DNA of 64,000 bases from Strobilurus pachycystidiatus (Eukaryota; Basidiomycota; Agaricomycetes; Agaricales; Physalacriaceae). The notes beneath the pieces are model-generated. The model saw only the letters and a list, made by a program, of their open reading frames with translations, did no database searches and was not told the DNA's origin. Where the stretch lies: NCBI GenBank assembly GCA_019915135.1, contig JAHLMK010000001.1, positions 3,472,001 to 3,536,000 on the forward strand. The letters run 5' to 3'. The translations under genes and the position numbers were made by a program. Within the stretch, counting starts at the first letter, position 1; every line of letters starts with the position of its first letter. Of the stretch, positions 1-10,200 are shown piece after piece.

Positions 1-536
1 TCGTGGGAAAAAATCCGACTGTGCCAAAAGGGGTCCGAAATGTTCCAGTCGCTTTGCCAGAGGGTCGATCGGACCGAACGGGCAAAAATACTGGTGTCGA
101 GTCTGGAAAATTCCCAAGAAATAACCTTGAAGCGAATGGATGGACCATGTGACAAATGAGGAGTGAGTGATCTATATAGGCTAAGTTTTGAGTGGCAAAA
201 ATGAATCTGGAGGGATGCAATTTCAATCCGAGGAAATCTAAGGATGAAATCGGTGATTGACTCCCTACGCAGCAGTGAGTGGGGAAGAGCCCCTGAGTGA
301 GTGACTATTCCTAAACTTGTGAATTTGATTCTGGACATGCATGTTCGCAGTTTGGATGTTAGTATCTAATTTTGTCGTGTTTCATTTTGTTACCCAATGG
401 AGGAATCCAAATTGTGCTTTGCATCCTGCTCACCAATTGAAACCGGGAAATCTGATCGGCTCACTGATCGAATCCGGCAAAATCGGCCACTCATTGATCC
501 AAATCAGGTGTTTTTATCACTAATCAAACAAAATCA
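1..536. other. Gene-free sequence left of the transposon
   Basis: No ORF here looks like a real protein. The longest is a 60-residue frame at 341-523 with no recognisable family. The stretch ends in the 8-bp sequence caaaatca (529-536), which is the left target-site duplicate of the element that follows. Confidence 0.5.
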
Positions 537-745
537 CACCTCTACCTCACGTAACCCTTAGTCACCAGACTAGTCGCAGGGGGGGGGGAGGGTCGTAGTC
601 TGTAGACCTAAACTGCTGCAATTAATGAATCTGCCAGTCTTTTGTGGATTACCTGGCAGTTCCTACTGCCGCCCAAGTAAGTAGTAGGGTATGTAGCATG
701 AACTTGCACTCGGGCGGACTTGAACCGTCGGTCTCGTTATGTTCC
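537..745 (+). repeat. Left terminal inverted repeat
   Basis: Positions 537 to about 690 match the reverse complement of 2806-2959 with a few substitutions, a short indel and a different G-run length (10 G here, 8 at the other end). Beyond that, the segment around 700-745 (cgggcggacttgaac core) is still recognisably paired with the right end. Confidence 0.85.
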
Positions 746-2754
746 GTGGGGCCGTCGTTCCGATGATTGCCGACATCGTGATCACATCATTGTCAGATGT
801 TGTGCGACAGTCTCACGGTTGCTTTGCGACGGTCCCGTCACCGTGTCGCGCCCGACGCCCGCAATTTCTCAGAACGGAAGTACATAAAGTTAAATGCACT
901 TGATAAGGTCTAATGTAAATACCCTACATAAATCTTAATCCAAGATGCGGAAGCGGAAGCAAGTTGATCTTAAAGTTGTCTAGTTCTTCTTCCGATGAGC
1001 CGCTGCCATGTATGTTGTTGCACCTCCAAGTGATTGTGACGCTTCCATAAAATGGCACATGATTTTCTGGTGAGGTGAGCGGGCGTTGGTTCACAGCACT
1101 TGAAGCGCTCTGAGCCGTCAGTCGGCAGAAGGATTATGTAGAGGAGGTGACAGGTAGCGAGCAGCAACGCTAGGCAGGCGGAGGGAGCGGGACTACGTGT
1201 TACAGCTAGTTACATTTATGAATGTGTCAGTGGCCGCTTGGGAGGCCAGGCTCTGCTGTCAAAGGCATCAGGGAGCGAACACCCTCACGGCTGTTGTTGT
1301 TGTTGGTGAGGCAGCGCAGTCCATGCTATTCCAATCCAAATCCTGAACCTTTCTACAACAAGCCTCTTGCAACGCTGCAGTGAATCACGGAAGAAACATC
1401 TGCCCGCCCTCCCAGGGTGTTAGCAAACCGATGATTTCTTCCGTGTTGCAGCGCCTTCGAGATGGGCGTGATGGACAAAGCAGAGGTGCAAGTTGTGACA
1501 TTCAGTGACCCGCTGCCATTTGGCTGCATGCCGAAATGCCGCTGTCACACTTTCCGCGTATTTCCCGCCTCATTGCGCAAGGAGGCGGAGCTTTTGGTAT
1601 AAAGTAAGTAGGGAGAGTTATGTGTTTTGGTCTACTGTATGTACCTGTGATGTCATTTCTGTGATTCCAAATTTTTGTCTAAAGAATGTCAACATTGAAA
1701 GATGATTCACTTTGCACTTAACAGTGCGACGACTAGTACTCACATACACCTCCCCCAATCCTTACCTCCACCAAACTGCTGTGTAATTACAACTCAATGT
1801 AGACATCTTAATCACAAGAACAACAAGTAGTTTCATCGGCTGTAAACATAAGTAGATGCTCGCAACCGTCGACAACATCAACTACTATGTAGCAGAGCAC
1901 GGCTATTCACTTGCTTAGTATAAGGCTGCTCTCGAAGACAATACTGCTGATGAGTTTCACAAGGACACCTGAATCATAGATCAGTGTACATCAAGTAGAA
2001 GATTACAAGGCACAGAGATAGTTGAGACGGGAGGAGACAGTGAATTGGTTGCTGTATTTATTGACGCGACAACACACAATTACTACTAGACTGTACATAG
2101 ACTCAAGAAGCAGGCAGTGTCAGTTGCACCAGCAACGCGCGCCCCGACGGCGTAAATCCATCCATTGTTGTGGGTGCAATCTGGCAGGGTACGAGACCAG
2201 GGAAGATCCGATTGTGTATACGGATTGTGGCGTCAACATTGGAGAGAGTGTGTCGGTGTTGTCTGCTTCGAGTTCCGGGCACCCGTAGCTGTTGTGCTCA
2301 TCACTCTTGTTGGGAGCCTCCGAAAGAGCGGGATAGCCGAGCAGTGCATCCGACATTGTACTGAGAAGACGTCCAATGTTGTCGCATGTCAGTCTCGCAG
2401 TGCTGTCGAACCTCGAAAGCAGCTGGACAGTATTGTTGCAGTGAGAATGTAGACAGGAAGCCACGCACCTTTGAAGCTGACTACAGCCTTCTGCCTGCAC
2501 CGTGCACGCCTTCCAAATGGTACTCCCATGGGCCTATCCTGCGCCGCTAAAAACCGTCCAGACCAACACCGAGGGAGAGGCCGTGAGTAGGGTGAGTATT
2601 TGCCGCCGCGAGAAGATTTTCAGATGTTGGGTGGTTGTCGAGACGATGACGGCGGCGGGAGGAAGGCGTGATCTGATGCATCGGAGGACGGGCCCGTCGG
2701 ACAGTGACGACGGTGACCGGCAGACACATGATGGCGATGTCAGCGATTGTCAAA

Positions 2755-2959
2755 AATATAGGACCGACGGCAATGAGGAGGTCGACTGTTCAAGTCCACC
2801 CGAGTGCAAGTTCATACTACTTAGGCGGCAGTAGGAACTGCCAGGTAATCCGCAAAAGACTGGCAGATTCATTAATTGCGGCAGTTTAGGTCTACAGACT
2901 ACGACCCTCCCCCCCCCTGCGACTAGTCTGGTGACTAAGGGTTACGTGAGGTAGAGGTG
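2755..2959 (-). repeat. Right terminal inverted repeat
   Basis: This is the inverted partner of 537-745. The matching core is 2815-2959. The poly-C run near 2907-2916 is the complement of the left G-run. Confidence 0.85.
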
Positions 2960-3096
2960 CAAAATCATCGCTATTTTATTTTTGTCCAATAAGGACACTC
3001 GTACTAAACACAGGTAAATCTCGCGTGAATCTTCCGTGAATCTTTACTGAAATCTCGCCGTGCATCGCGGTACATCCTCAGCTTTGAACTAAGCTA

Positions 3097-6000
3097 CTAC
3101 TTGAGATCTGCAAACATCTGCTTTGATGCCTCTAAAGAAGCTATCTCGGCCTCTAATATTTTTCTCTGCCAATGGATCAGTGATGACAATCAAGAGAGCA
3201 CAAGAAAATGTTTGTACCTTCTCCTCATTAGCTAAACGAACATTCTCCGGAACGGTACCCGCACTCTCTGCATGTAATTCCAATTTGACAATCTTTGACA
3301 AACTCATCTGGGCAATATCAAGCTTCTTGTCGCACTTCGCTATCTCAACATCAAGGTCAACAAGGCCCTGCAAGAGTTTAGATGCCGGAAGTGAAGAATG
3401 AGCAAAGAAACCCCGTACCCGGACAATTGTGTGTATTGATATGGAAGCAGTCACGACGCTACTACCACACCCAGCCGGAATTTCGCTTGCTGACCTGACG
3501 ACGTTGGCAGCCTTGCCGCCTTTGGTGAGGACGACAATTGTGGCCAGCTGGGACTCGAAAAGTGTTGCCTCTTCGTCGTTCTCGGCCAGAATGAAGACTG
3601 TGATGAATTAGCCTCAACACAGCAAGATACGGAAATTACATACACTGTATGTCGCTCTGCAGGTTGTAGGATGCAGCCAACGATCGCCCGGCCTTGAGAA
3701 CAGACATCACAAGGTCGAACCGTTTGTCCGCATCCGCATCGTCGAAAGTGCTATCCTACGGCGAGGTTAGCGAGCATCGGCAATGAACCCAAAGTAGGAC
3801 ACGCACGGCTACAGGGAACTTGGAAATCATGATAGATGGCGTTGGGTCATTCGGTCTTCTAGGGAGTCGCTGCCACAATTCTTCGGTAACGAAAGGCATG
3901 AAGGGGTGTAAGAGTCGCAGTCCATAGTCCAGACATGTGTAAAGAGTCTGCTGGGCCGACAAGCGGACAGAAGCAGGAGCCGCCTCATCAGTCATGGGTT
4001 TCATAACCTCCTACAAGAAACAATCAACAGAGGTTCTCGTCGGTGGGGCAAGAAACACACAATGTAAACGTCGCAAAGCTCGTACAGCCAGAAGTTATAT
4101 GCAACAGACGTCGCATTCATGAAGTTACGTTCCGCCAGCTGTGTGTTGATCTCGGTCGCGGCAATGTTGAGCTTGTGTAGGATCCACCGCTCTACGAGGC
4201 TTTCGTTACCAGTTATCTTACCGGATCAATCAGCAATAGAAGTGACGACACAATGCGTATACACACAGTAGCCGAAGATTCTGGAACGAACGCCTCGTCA
4301 AGCTTCAGCATCGCGAACTTGGTGGCATTGAAAATCTTGTTGCAGAATTTGCGATAGCCTTCTACTCGGAGAATTTCGAGATTGATGTCGCGCCCTGTGT
4401 CGTGTCAGTAAACAGATACAAACAGGAGAGCATCCCATACCTCCGCCGGAATAGGCGCACAGTGCGAACCGCAGGGCATCCGTACCACACTGCGGAATTC
4501 CCTTCGGGAAGTCTTTCTTCTGGCCGGCCTTGGCCTTCACAATTTCGCGCTCGTCGAGATTACCCTCATAAAGCTTCTCGTGCAATGCCTCTAGCGACAC
4601 GCCCTGGATGACATCCAATGGGTCAATGACATTCCCCAAAGACTTGCTCATCTTCCGTCCGTGTGCGTCCCGAATCATCGCATGACAGTAGACCTCCTTG
4701 AAAGGAACTTTACCGGTGAGCTTAATACCGAGCATGACCATGCGGGCAACCCAGAAGAAAATAATGTCCCATCCGGTCTCAAGCAATGAAGCTGGGTAGA
4801 ATCGGTCGAAGTCGGGAGTCTATGAAAGGAAATCAATGGCCGAAACGGCGTTTCTATGAGCAAACACTTGCCTTGTCCGGCCAGCCCATAATCGAGAACG
4901 GCCACAAGCCCGAAGAGAACCAAGTGTCGAGAACATCCTCATCCTGCTCTAGAGTGAACGAAGCGCCAGCAGCAAGGACCTTGGCGCGCTCGGTGGCCTC
5001 TTCCAAGTTCCGTCCAACAACCCAAGAGTTCGCATCCGACCTCTGTGGATAGTGAGAACGGGAGCTCAATGATTCCATCGCCGAGCTCACATCTTGATCT
5101 TGTCCCTCAATGGAGACAAAGTAAGCAGGGCATCGATGACCCCACCACAGCTGCCGAGAGATGCACCAGTCTTGAATGCCTTCAAGCCACCGGTACCATT
5201 CGTTTTCTGACTGCTTCGGCGCGATGTGCAATTCGCCAGATCTCGTGCGCTAAGATGATATGAATGGATGCATGGACGTTCGATGACAAGAACTATCACT
5301 AACCTTGATGGCTTCCTCGGCAAGAGGTTTGCAATTGACCCACCACTGAGGCTTGAGGATAGGTTCAATCACGTCGCCCGATTTGCTATCTGGACGTGAG
5401 ACGTTTCTTGGAGCACAGACCCAAAGAAGACGCACCTGCAGATAGGTATCAACATGGGATTATCTTTAGTCTCGATGTAGAGCCCAGCATCCTGCAATGC
5501 CTTGACGACCGCTACACGCGCGTGGAAGCGCTTCATGCCCTGTTCAAGAGGTCGATCGTTATTCCTAGACACAACAATAGGCTATGGCATACCTGGAACT
5601 TCTCACCAGCGTTGGCATTGAAGGTTCCATCGTCGTTGAGAATGTTTATGAACTCGAGCTTGTGTCTTGTGCCGACCTCGTAATCATTTTGATCATGCGC
5701 CGGGGTGATTTTCACTGCTCCTGTCCCAAATGCCATGTCTACCATGGTATCCTGGATGATAGGAATCCGACGATCGATGAACGGATGTAACGCGAACTTT
5801 CCGTGAAGGTGAGCGTAGCGCTTGTCATCGGGATGGACGGCTATAGCGGTATCGCCGAGCATGGTTTCGGGACGGGTCGTGGCCACGATAAGTTTCTCGT
5901 CCGAGCCTTCTACCGGATAGGCGAAGGATGTAATGACACCAAACTCGAACTTTTCCTTGATATCATATCCAGGTACGTTGAGCATCGTTCGTCCAGTGAG

Positions 6001-7058
6001 TTGTTTCTGATCAACCTGGTGCAAAGTTAGGCAAGCTGCCTATAAGAGCGAAAGACTCGTGCGCACTTCAAGGTTGGACAGCGTTGTGTTCATTTGCACA
6101 CACCAGTTGACGAGACGATTGGCACGATAAATGGTGCCGTCTTCGTGAAGCCGGCAAAAGTTTTCGATGACAGCTTTCGACATGGGCTCACTCATCGTAA
6201 AGGCAACGCGGCTCCAGTCGTAGCTTCCCCCTAGCCTGTGTTGCTGTTCTGTAATTCGGGTTTGGTAGCTGTAGACTATAAGAAGGAAGTCGCGGCTGCA
6301 CAAGACGCGCTCACTCGTTCTTCCAGTCCATCACGGTCTCCAAGAAGCGCTCGCGTCCCAGATCATGGCGCGTCTGACCGGTCGACTTGTACAGGCGCTT
6401 CTCGACAACAGATTGGGTGGATATGCCAGCATGATCGAACCCGGGCGCGAAGAGAGTGGTTCTGCCGAGCATACGGTTCCAACGGATGAGGGCGTCCTGG
6501 ATGGCAGTCGTAAGAGCGTGTCCGATATGAAGGGTACCAGTGACATTGGGCGGCGGTGCAGTAATAACAAAGGTCTCCTCGGGTTTGCCGTCGGTTGATG
6601 ATTGGGGTAAGAAAAAGCCTTGAGCGTTCCACCAATCGTACCAGGCCGATTCGACGGCAATGGGATTGTATCCAGCAGCCATAGGTTCAGATAGATCTGG
6701 ATCCTATCAGCACCAGTACATCCATAGAGCATTGGCACGCACCTTTTTTCTCGCCTTTCGGTGTTGTGTTCACGAACGGAGCCTCTTCCTCTTTCTTCTC
6801 CTTCTCTACTTTGGCCTTCTTCTCCGCTCCAGGCTTTACAGCATTCTTGAGCGCCTTCGCAGCCAACTTGGCTTCCTTCTCTAAGCGTTTGGCCTCTTTC
6901 TTGGCTGCAGTCTTGGTACTGGGGACATCGGCGGGGGTAGCCGGAGTAGCAGGCGTAGGCGGAGTGGACATGGTAGACAACAGCGACAGCGACAGCGACG
7001 GCGACGGCAGACGGCGATGGGAGAGGATAAGTCGCAAAAATCGATGTCGCCCAAGCAT
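3097..7058 (-). CDS. VAS1: Valyl-tRNA synthetase (cytosolic, probably also mitochondrial)
   Basis: Class I aminoacyl-tRNA synthetase that charges tRNA-Val with valine. The gene is split into about ten exons. In order they show a Lys/Glu/Ala-rich N-terminal extension, the HIGH signature (TLHIGHAL, near 6530), the editing domain ([14 protein letters not shown], about 5860), a WWGH block, the [17 protein letters not shown] segment (about 4900), the KMSKS loop ([10 protein letters not shown], about 4650), an anticodon-binding domain and a C-terminal coiled arm. The last intron is 3166-3217. Splicing it gives a C-terminus ending in FADLK and a stop at 3097-3099, better than the unspliced readthrough to 3089. 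Two in-frame ATGs exist, at 7058 and 6971. The 29 residues between them are Arg/Ser/Leu-rich with no acidic residue, as in a mitochondrial presequence. The gene lies 157 bp from the 3' end of the Arp5 gene on the same strand. Confidence 0.95.
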
Positions 7059-7215
7059 CCGATTTTGGGAATCACGATCAGAGTGCTTATGACTCGTGTC
7101 GTATCACGCGCTTTCAGGCCGTTGTGACCCTTTTTAACGGTCGCGTCCGGTCGCGTACAGAACTAATAATATGACAATGACAGCTTGAACAACTCTGATT
7201 AGAATGAAATCTGTA

Positions 7216-10082
7216 CTAGCAATTGAAGGCATTGTTCCAATTGCTGCCCCACCACTTCTTGATCCTCTCCCCACCATGCTCATTGTAGTCCGCCAGTGTC
7301 ATTCCAGTAGTCGAGAATTCTTCCGACAAACTAAACGCAGCCATCCCTTTCCAGGCATCGAGTACCGGGTCTGCGGCCCTCGTTATGTTAATGTCCATGT
7401 CCGCAGGAAGGATAGGGCGAAGCGTATTGTGGAGTCTCGGTATCATGCCAGGGAATTGCGAAGGCGAGCCCGTCAGGAAGATGTTCTGTTATCGTCGTTG
7501 AACAAATTGCGCAAGGCTCTCCTGTGCACTCACCTTGACCAGCCGCTCTTTCTCGACATCGGGAAATCTTGACAGGACATTTTGGATGACCTCTCCTATG
7601 CCCGCTGAATCAACGCCTGCAAGACCGGGTGAGAACCAGGCTTCGCAGACCCTCCATCGTTCCGTGTTAAGATGTATTCGCGTGCCGCCTGCTGGGAGTT
7701 AGCAATCTCGGAGAAGACTTGCACTCGACAGTGCTCACCTTCTACATCCCCCTCCTCATATCGAGGCTTGAAGGCGTCCAACAGAGCAGAGCGCTGCGCT
7801 GTAAGCGAGGCATGGGTTTCGCGTAGCGTGAAGGTGGGATCGTGCGTCAAGAGCTTTTGCTCAATCGCTTGTAGTTGAATTATATCCTCCTCTTCTTCGT
7901 CGGATGGTGCCGCGGTGTTCTGTGTCAGAGTCATAAGTGCACCCCTCGTCAAAGCAATCCAGAAACGCACGATCTTACGATAGATGGCCCAGTCGGCATC
8001 ATCGGCGCCAAATGTGTCTTCTGTGAAGTAAGTCAGTATGGACATGGCGTATGTCGTCGAAGAACTGCTGACCTCCTCCCGTCTTGCGTTTCTTTTTTGA
8101 CATCCTATCGTCGGAGGCTAAGTTAGCAATATTTTTCATCCTGGCCTGTGCTGCTGCACTCTTCCGATCCGTTAAGGCCACTTTGCGTCGAGCCCTATCC
8201 CGAATACGGTTCATGATGGCCTTGATGCTAAACTTGAGCATTCTTCGAGATCTGGTCTACCGTTTGACTGACCTCTTGCTCCTGCCTGAGTTTACGCGAC
8301 CAACCTCCTAAATCCGCCTCTCGTTCTTCTGTCTCCTTCTGTTCCTCCTTCGCTTTTTCCTCTCGTTCCCGCTCCTTCTCTTTCCGCGCCCTCGCACGAG
8401 CTTCAAAGCCAGCCTTCATGAGCTTCTGCTTCTTCTTTTCCTTTAGGCCGTCTTCATCCAGCTATTCTTCGTGCATGAGTAGTGATCATGCAGGGAAAAG
8501 AATCGTACAAACATCGGCATCGGGCACATCCACTAGAGGAAAGGCGGGTTCCTCCTGGTATGTGGTTAATATGTCGAGCAACAGTCCTCGTCGGTGGTGA
8601 AAGTACCAGATTGTCGTCACCCTCTGCCACTTCCTTCTTACGCGCCTTCTTCAAGTCAATCTCCAACTTCTTGATGGTTTCGTCTAATTCCTGGTCATTA
8701 TCAAAACCCTCATCTCCCAATTTGACCTGAATGCACCGAGAATGAGCCGCGCGGAGTGTAATGAACTAAATACATACCACCCACTCCTTCTTCCCTTCGT
8801 CTCCCCGAGACTCCCGGAAGGTCAGTAAATGCTGTAGATCATTCTCTTTCTGGACAAGCTGGGAGCGACGTGAGCATCATCGCAGATACCTACAGCACAA
8901 TAGCGTGCCTTTTCCATCCGAGTCTTGGCGGCCAGTTCTTGCAACTTCCGACCTTGCTCTTTTCGCTTCTCGGCGATCCGAGCCAGCTCTTCCTCGGTTT
9001 TTTCTTCTGTGGCGGGAAGAGCATAGGGAAATTGAACTACGACACTAGAGGAGCGAAGTTTCAACGGGTCCTTTAATGTTCGCAAAAGCTCTTGGTAGTC
9101 CGGTGCGACATCGCAGAACTTCTGGAGCATCCACTGGGAGAAGGGAGGTCAGCACGTACACGGAAAACAGGGTCGATTCCTCACATTTGCCTGCGCGGAA
9201 GTAACACGCGTCGGAAAGTTCGCGTACTTCAACTGTATCAATTTCAAGAGGTATTCAGATGATTGCATAGCGCCCCATGGTATCCTGAGATCTGTGAGTA
9301 TATATCCTCGCGGGAAGCATCCCTCCCACCTCTTGGCATTACTCAAGATTCCTTTACCGTTCAAGATGGGCATTACAGAGGTTGAGGCGGTATTGAACGA
9401 GACACATATACCGTCAGACGTGAATGGAGACTGGCGTCGCGCGTTATTGTTCTGATAGAAGGACATGATACCGTCGACACAGTAGGACAGAGATGGTACA
9501 GAATATTGCTCGAACATTAACTCAGAAGTCACTACGCGAGTTTGAGTACGTGTTTCTAGTAGTACGAAGCACAGACATACATGCCCTCGAATGTAAGGGG
9601 GTGCTGAGCCGTTCCGTCATGAGAATTGGATGGTCGACTGTAGGAGTGTCGATCCCGAGGTTCACGAACGCGTAGTCCAGCGCATTTTCCTACACTTTCC
9701 TGTCAAAATCATTCCAACACAAGGCGACAGATGCGCATGGTACCAGGGCATCAAAGTTGAGCAGGACGTCGCCCTCCCAGGCCGACCTACTCTGCGCTTT
9801 GGCGCCACTTTCAACTTCGATGGCTTCACCAAAGAGTACGAGGGGTCTGTTGCTGCGACGGTCCTTGTACTTGGAGATGGCATTGAGACCGTAGCGCGGC
9901 GTTGTCGAGGTTGCGAAGCCCCATCGAAGGGTGGTGGCGCCGTTGTCAATGATGAGTGGGGTGTGCCGGTCGCGATGGTCGTCGTAAGAGTCGGGCGGGG
10001 GCGGTAGAGTAGGCGGCGTGTGCGTCGGCACGGGCGTCGCCGCCGGCCAGTCATCAACAAGCATGTCGTCGTCGGCGTTCAT
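7216..10082 (-). CDS. ARP5: Actin-related protein 5, INO80 chromatin-remodelling subunit
   Basis: Arp5 sits with Ies6 on the INO80 remodeller and couples ATP hydrolysis to nucleosome sliding in the nucleus. The N-terminus holds an actin-fold phosphate loop (PLIIDNGATTLRWGF, near 10000). The middle has the actin-like LMFEQYSVPSL block (about 9510) followed by the actin nucleotide-site region. A long Lys/Glu/Arg coiled-coil insertion, about 8030-8900, is typical of Arp5 and not of other actins. The C-terminus carries NIFLTGSPSQFPGM and a closing WWGSNWNNAF segment, with the stop at 7216-7218. The gene has many short introns. I prefer the ATG at 10082 (MNADDDML); an in-frame ATG at 10118 would add 12 residues. 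It is transcribed divergently from the myosin gene. Confidence 0.93.
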
Positions 10083-10118
10083 GGTGGCCGTCGAGTGGAA
10101 CGAGGCAAACAGTGACAT

Positions 10119-10200
10119 ACAGGGCTGCCTTCATTCTAGAAACTCGAGTGCTCAAACTTTCGCATTACCTCTTCCTGCACGCTCCTCACCGTCGTCCGCC
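10119..10200. promoter_or_regulatory. Short shared intergenic region between ARP5 and myosin V
   Basis: Only 82 bp separate the farthest ARP5 ATG (10118, minus) from the myosin ATG (10201, plus), or 118 bp if ARP5 starts at 10082. Any promoter elements for the two divergent genes must lie here or inside the coding regions. I see no TATA box. The strip is pyrimidine-rich on the plus strand. Confidence 0.55.

Larger units (their letters stand above)
537..2959. mobile_element. Non-autonomous DNA transposon, hAT-like
   Basis: The segment is bounded by terminal inverted repeats that begin cacctctacctcacg at 537 and end with its reverse complement at 2959. Both ends are flanked by the same 8-bp direct repeat, caaaatca (529-536 and 2960-2967). 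About 150 bp of each end match almost perfectly, and weaker similarity runs for another 50-60 bp inward. An 8-bp target duplication is characteristic of the hAT superfamily. The interior holds only short ORFs (for example 2120-2500 minus and 2502-2834 plus). No transposase, zinc finger or catalytic DDE region could be recognised, so the copy is probably mobilised in trans or dead. Assignment to hAT rests on duplication length only; the terminal bases are not a canonical hAT end that I can confirm. Confidence 0.8.

Noticed and set aside
2022..2834. Overlapping ORFs of 60-130 codons inside the transposon
   Set aside because: No transposase, DDE motif or zinc finger is recognisable; frames overlap on both strands as expected by chance.
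3089..3165. Unspliced C-terminus of valyl-tRNA synthetase ending at 3089
   Set aside because: Splicing the 52-nt intron at 3166-3217 gives a helical, family-like end with stop at 3097.
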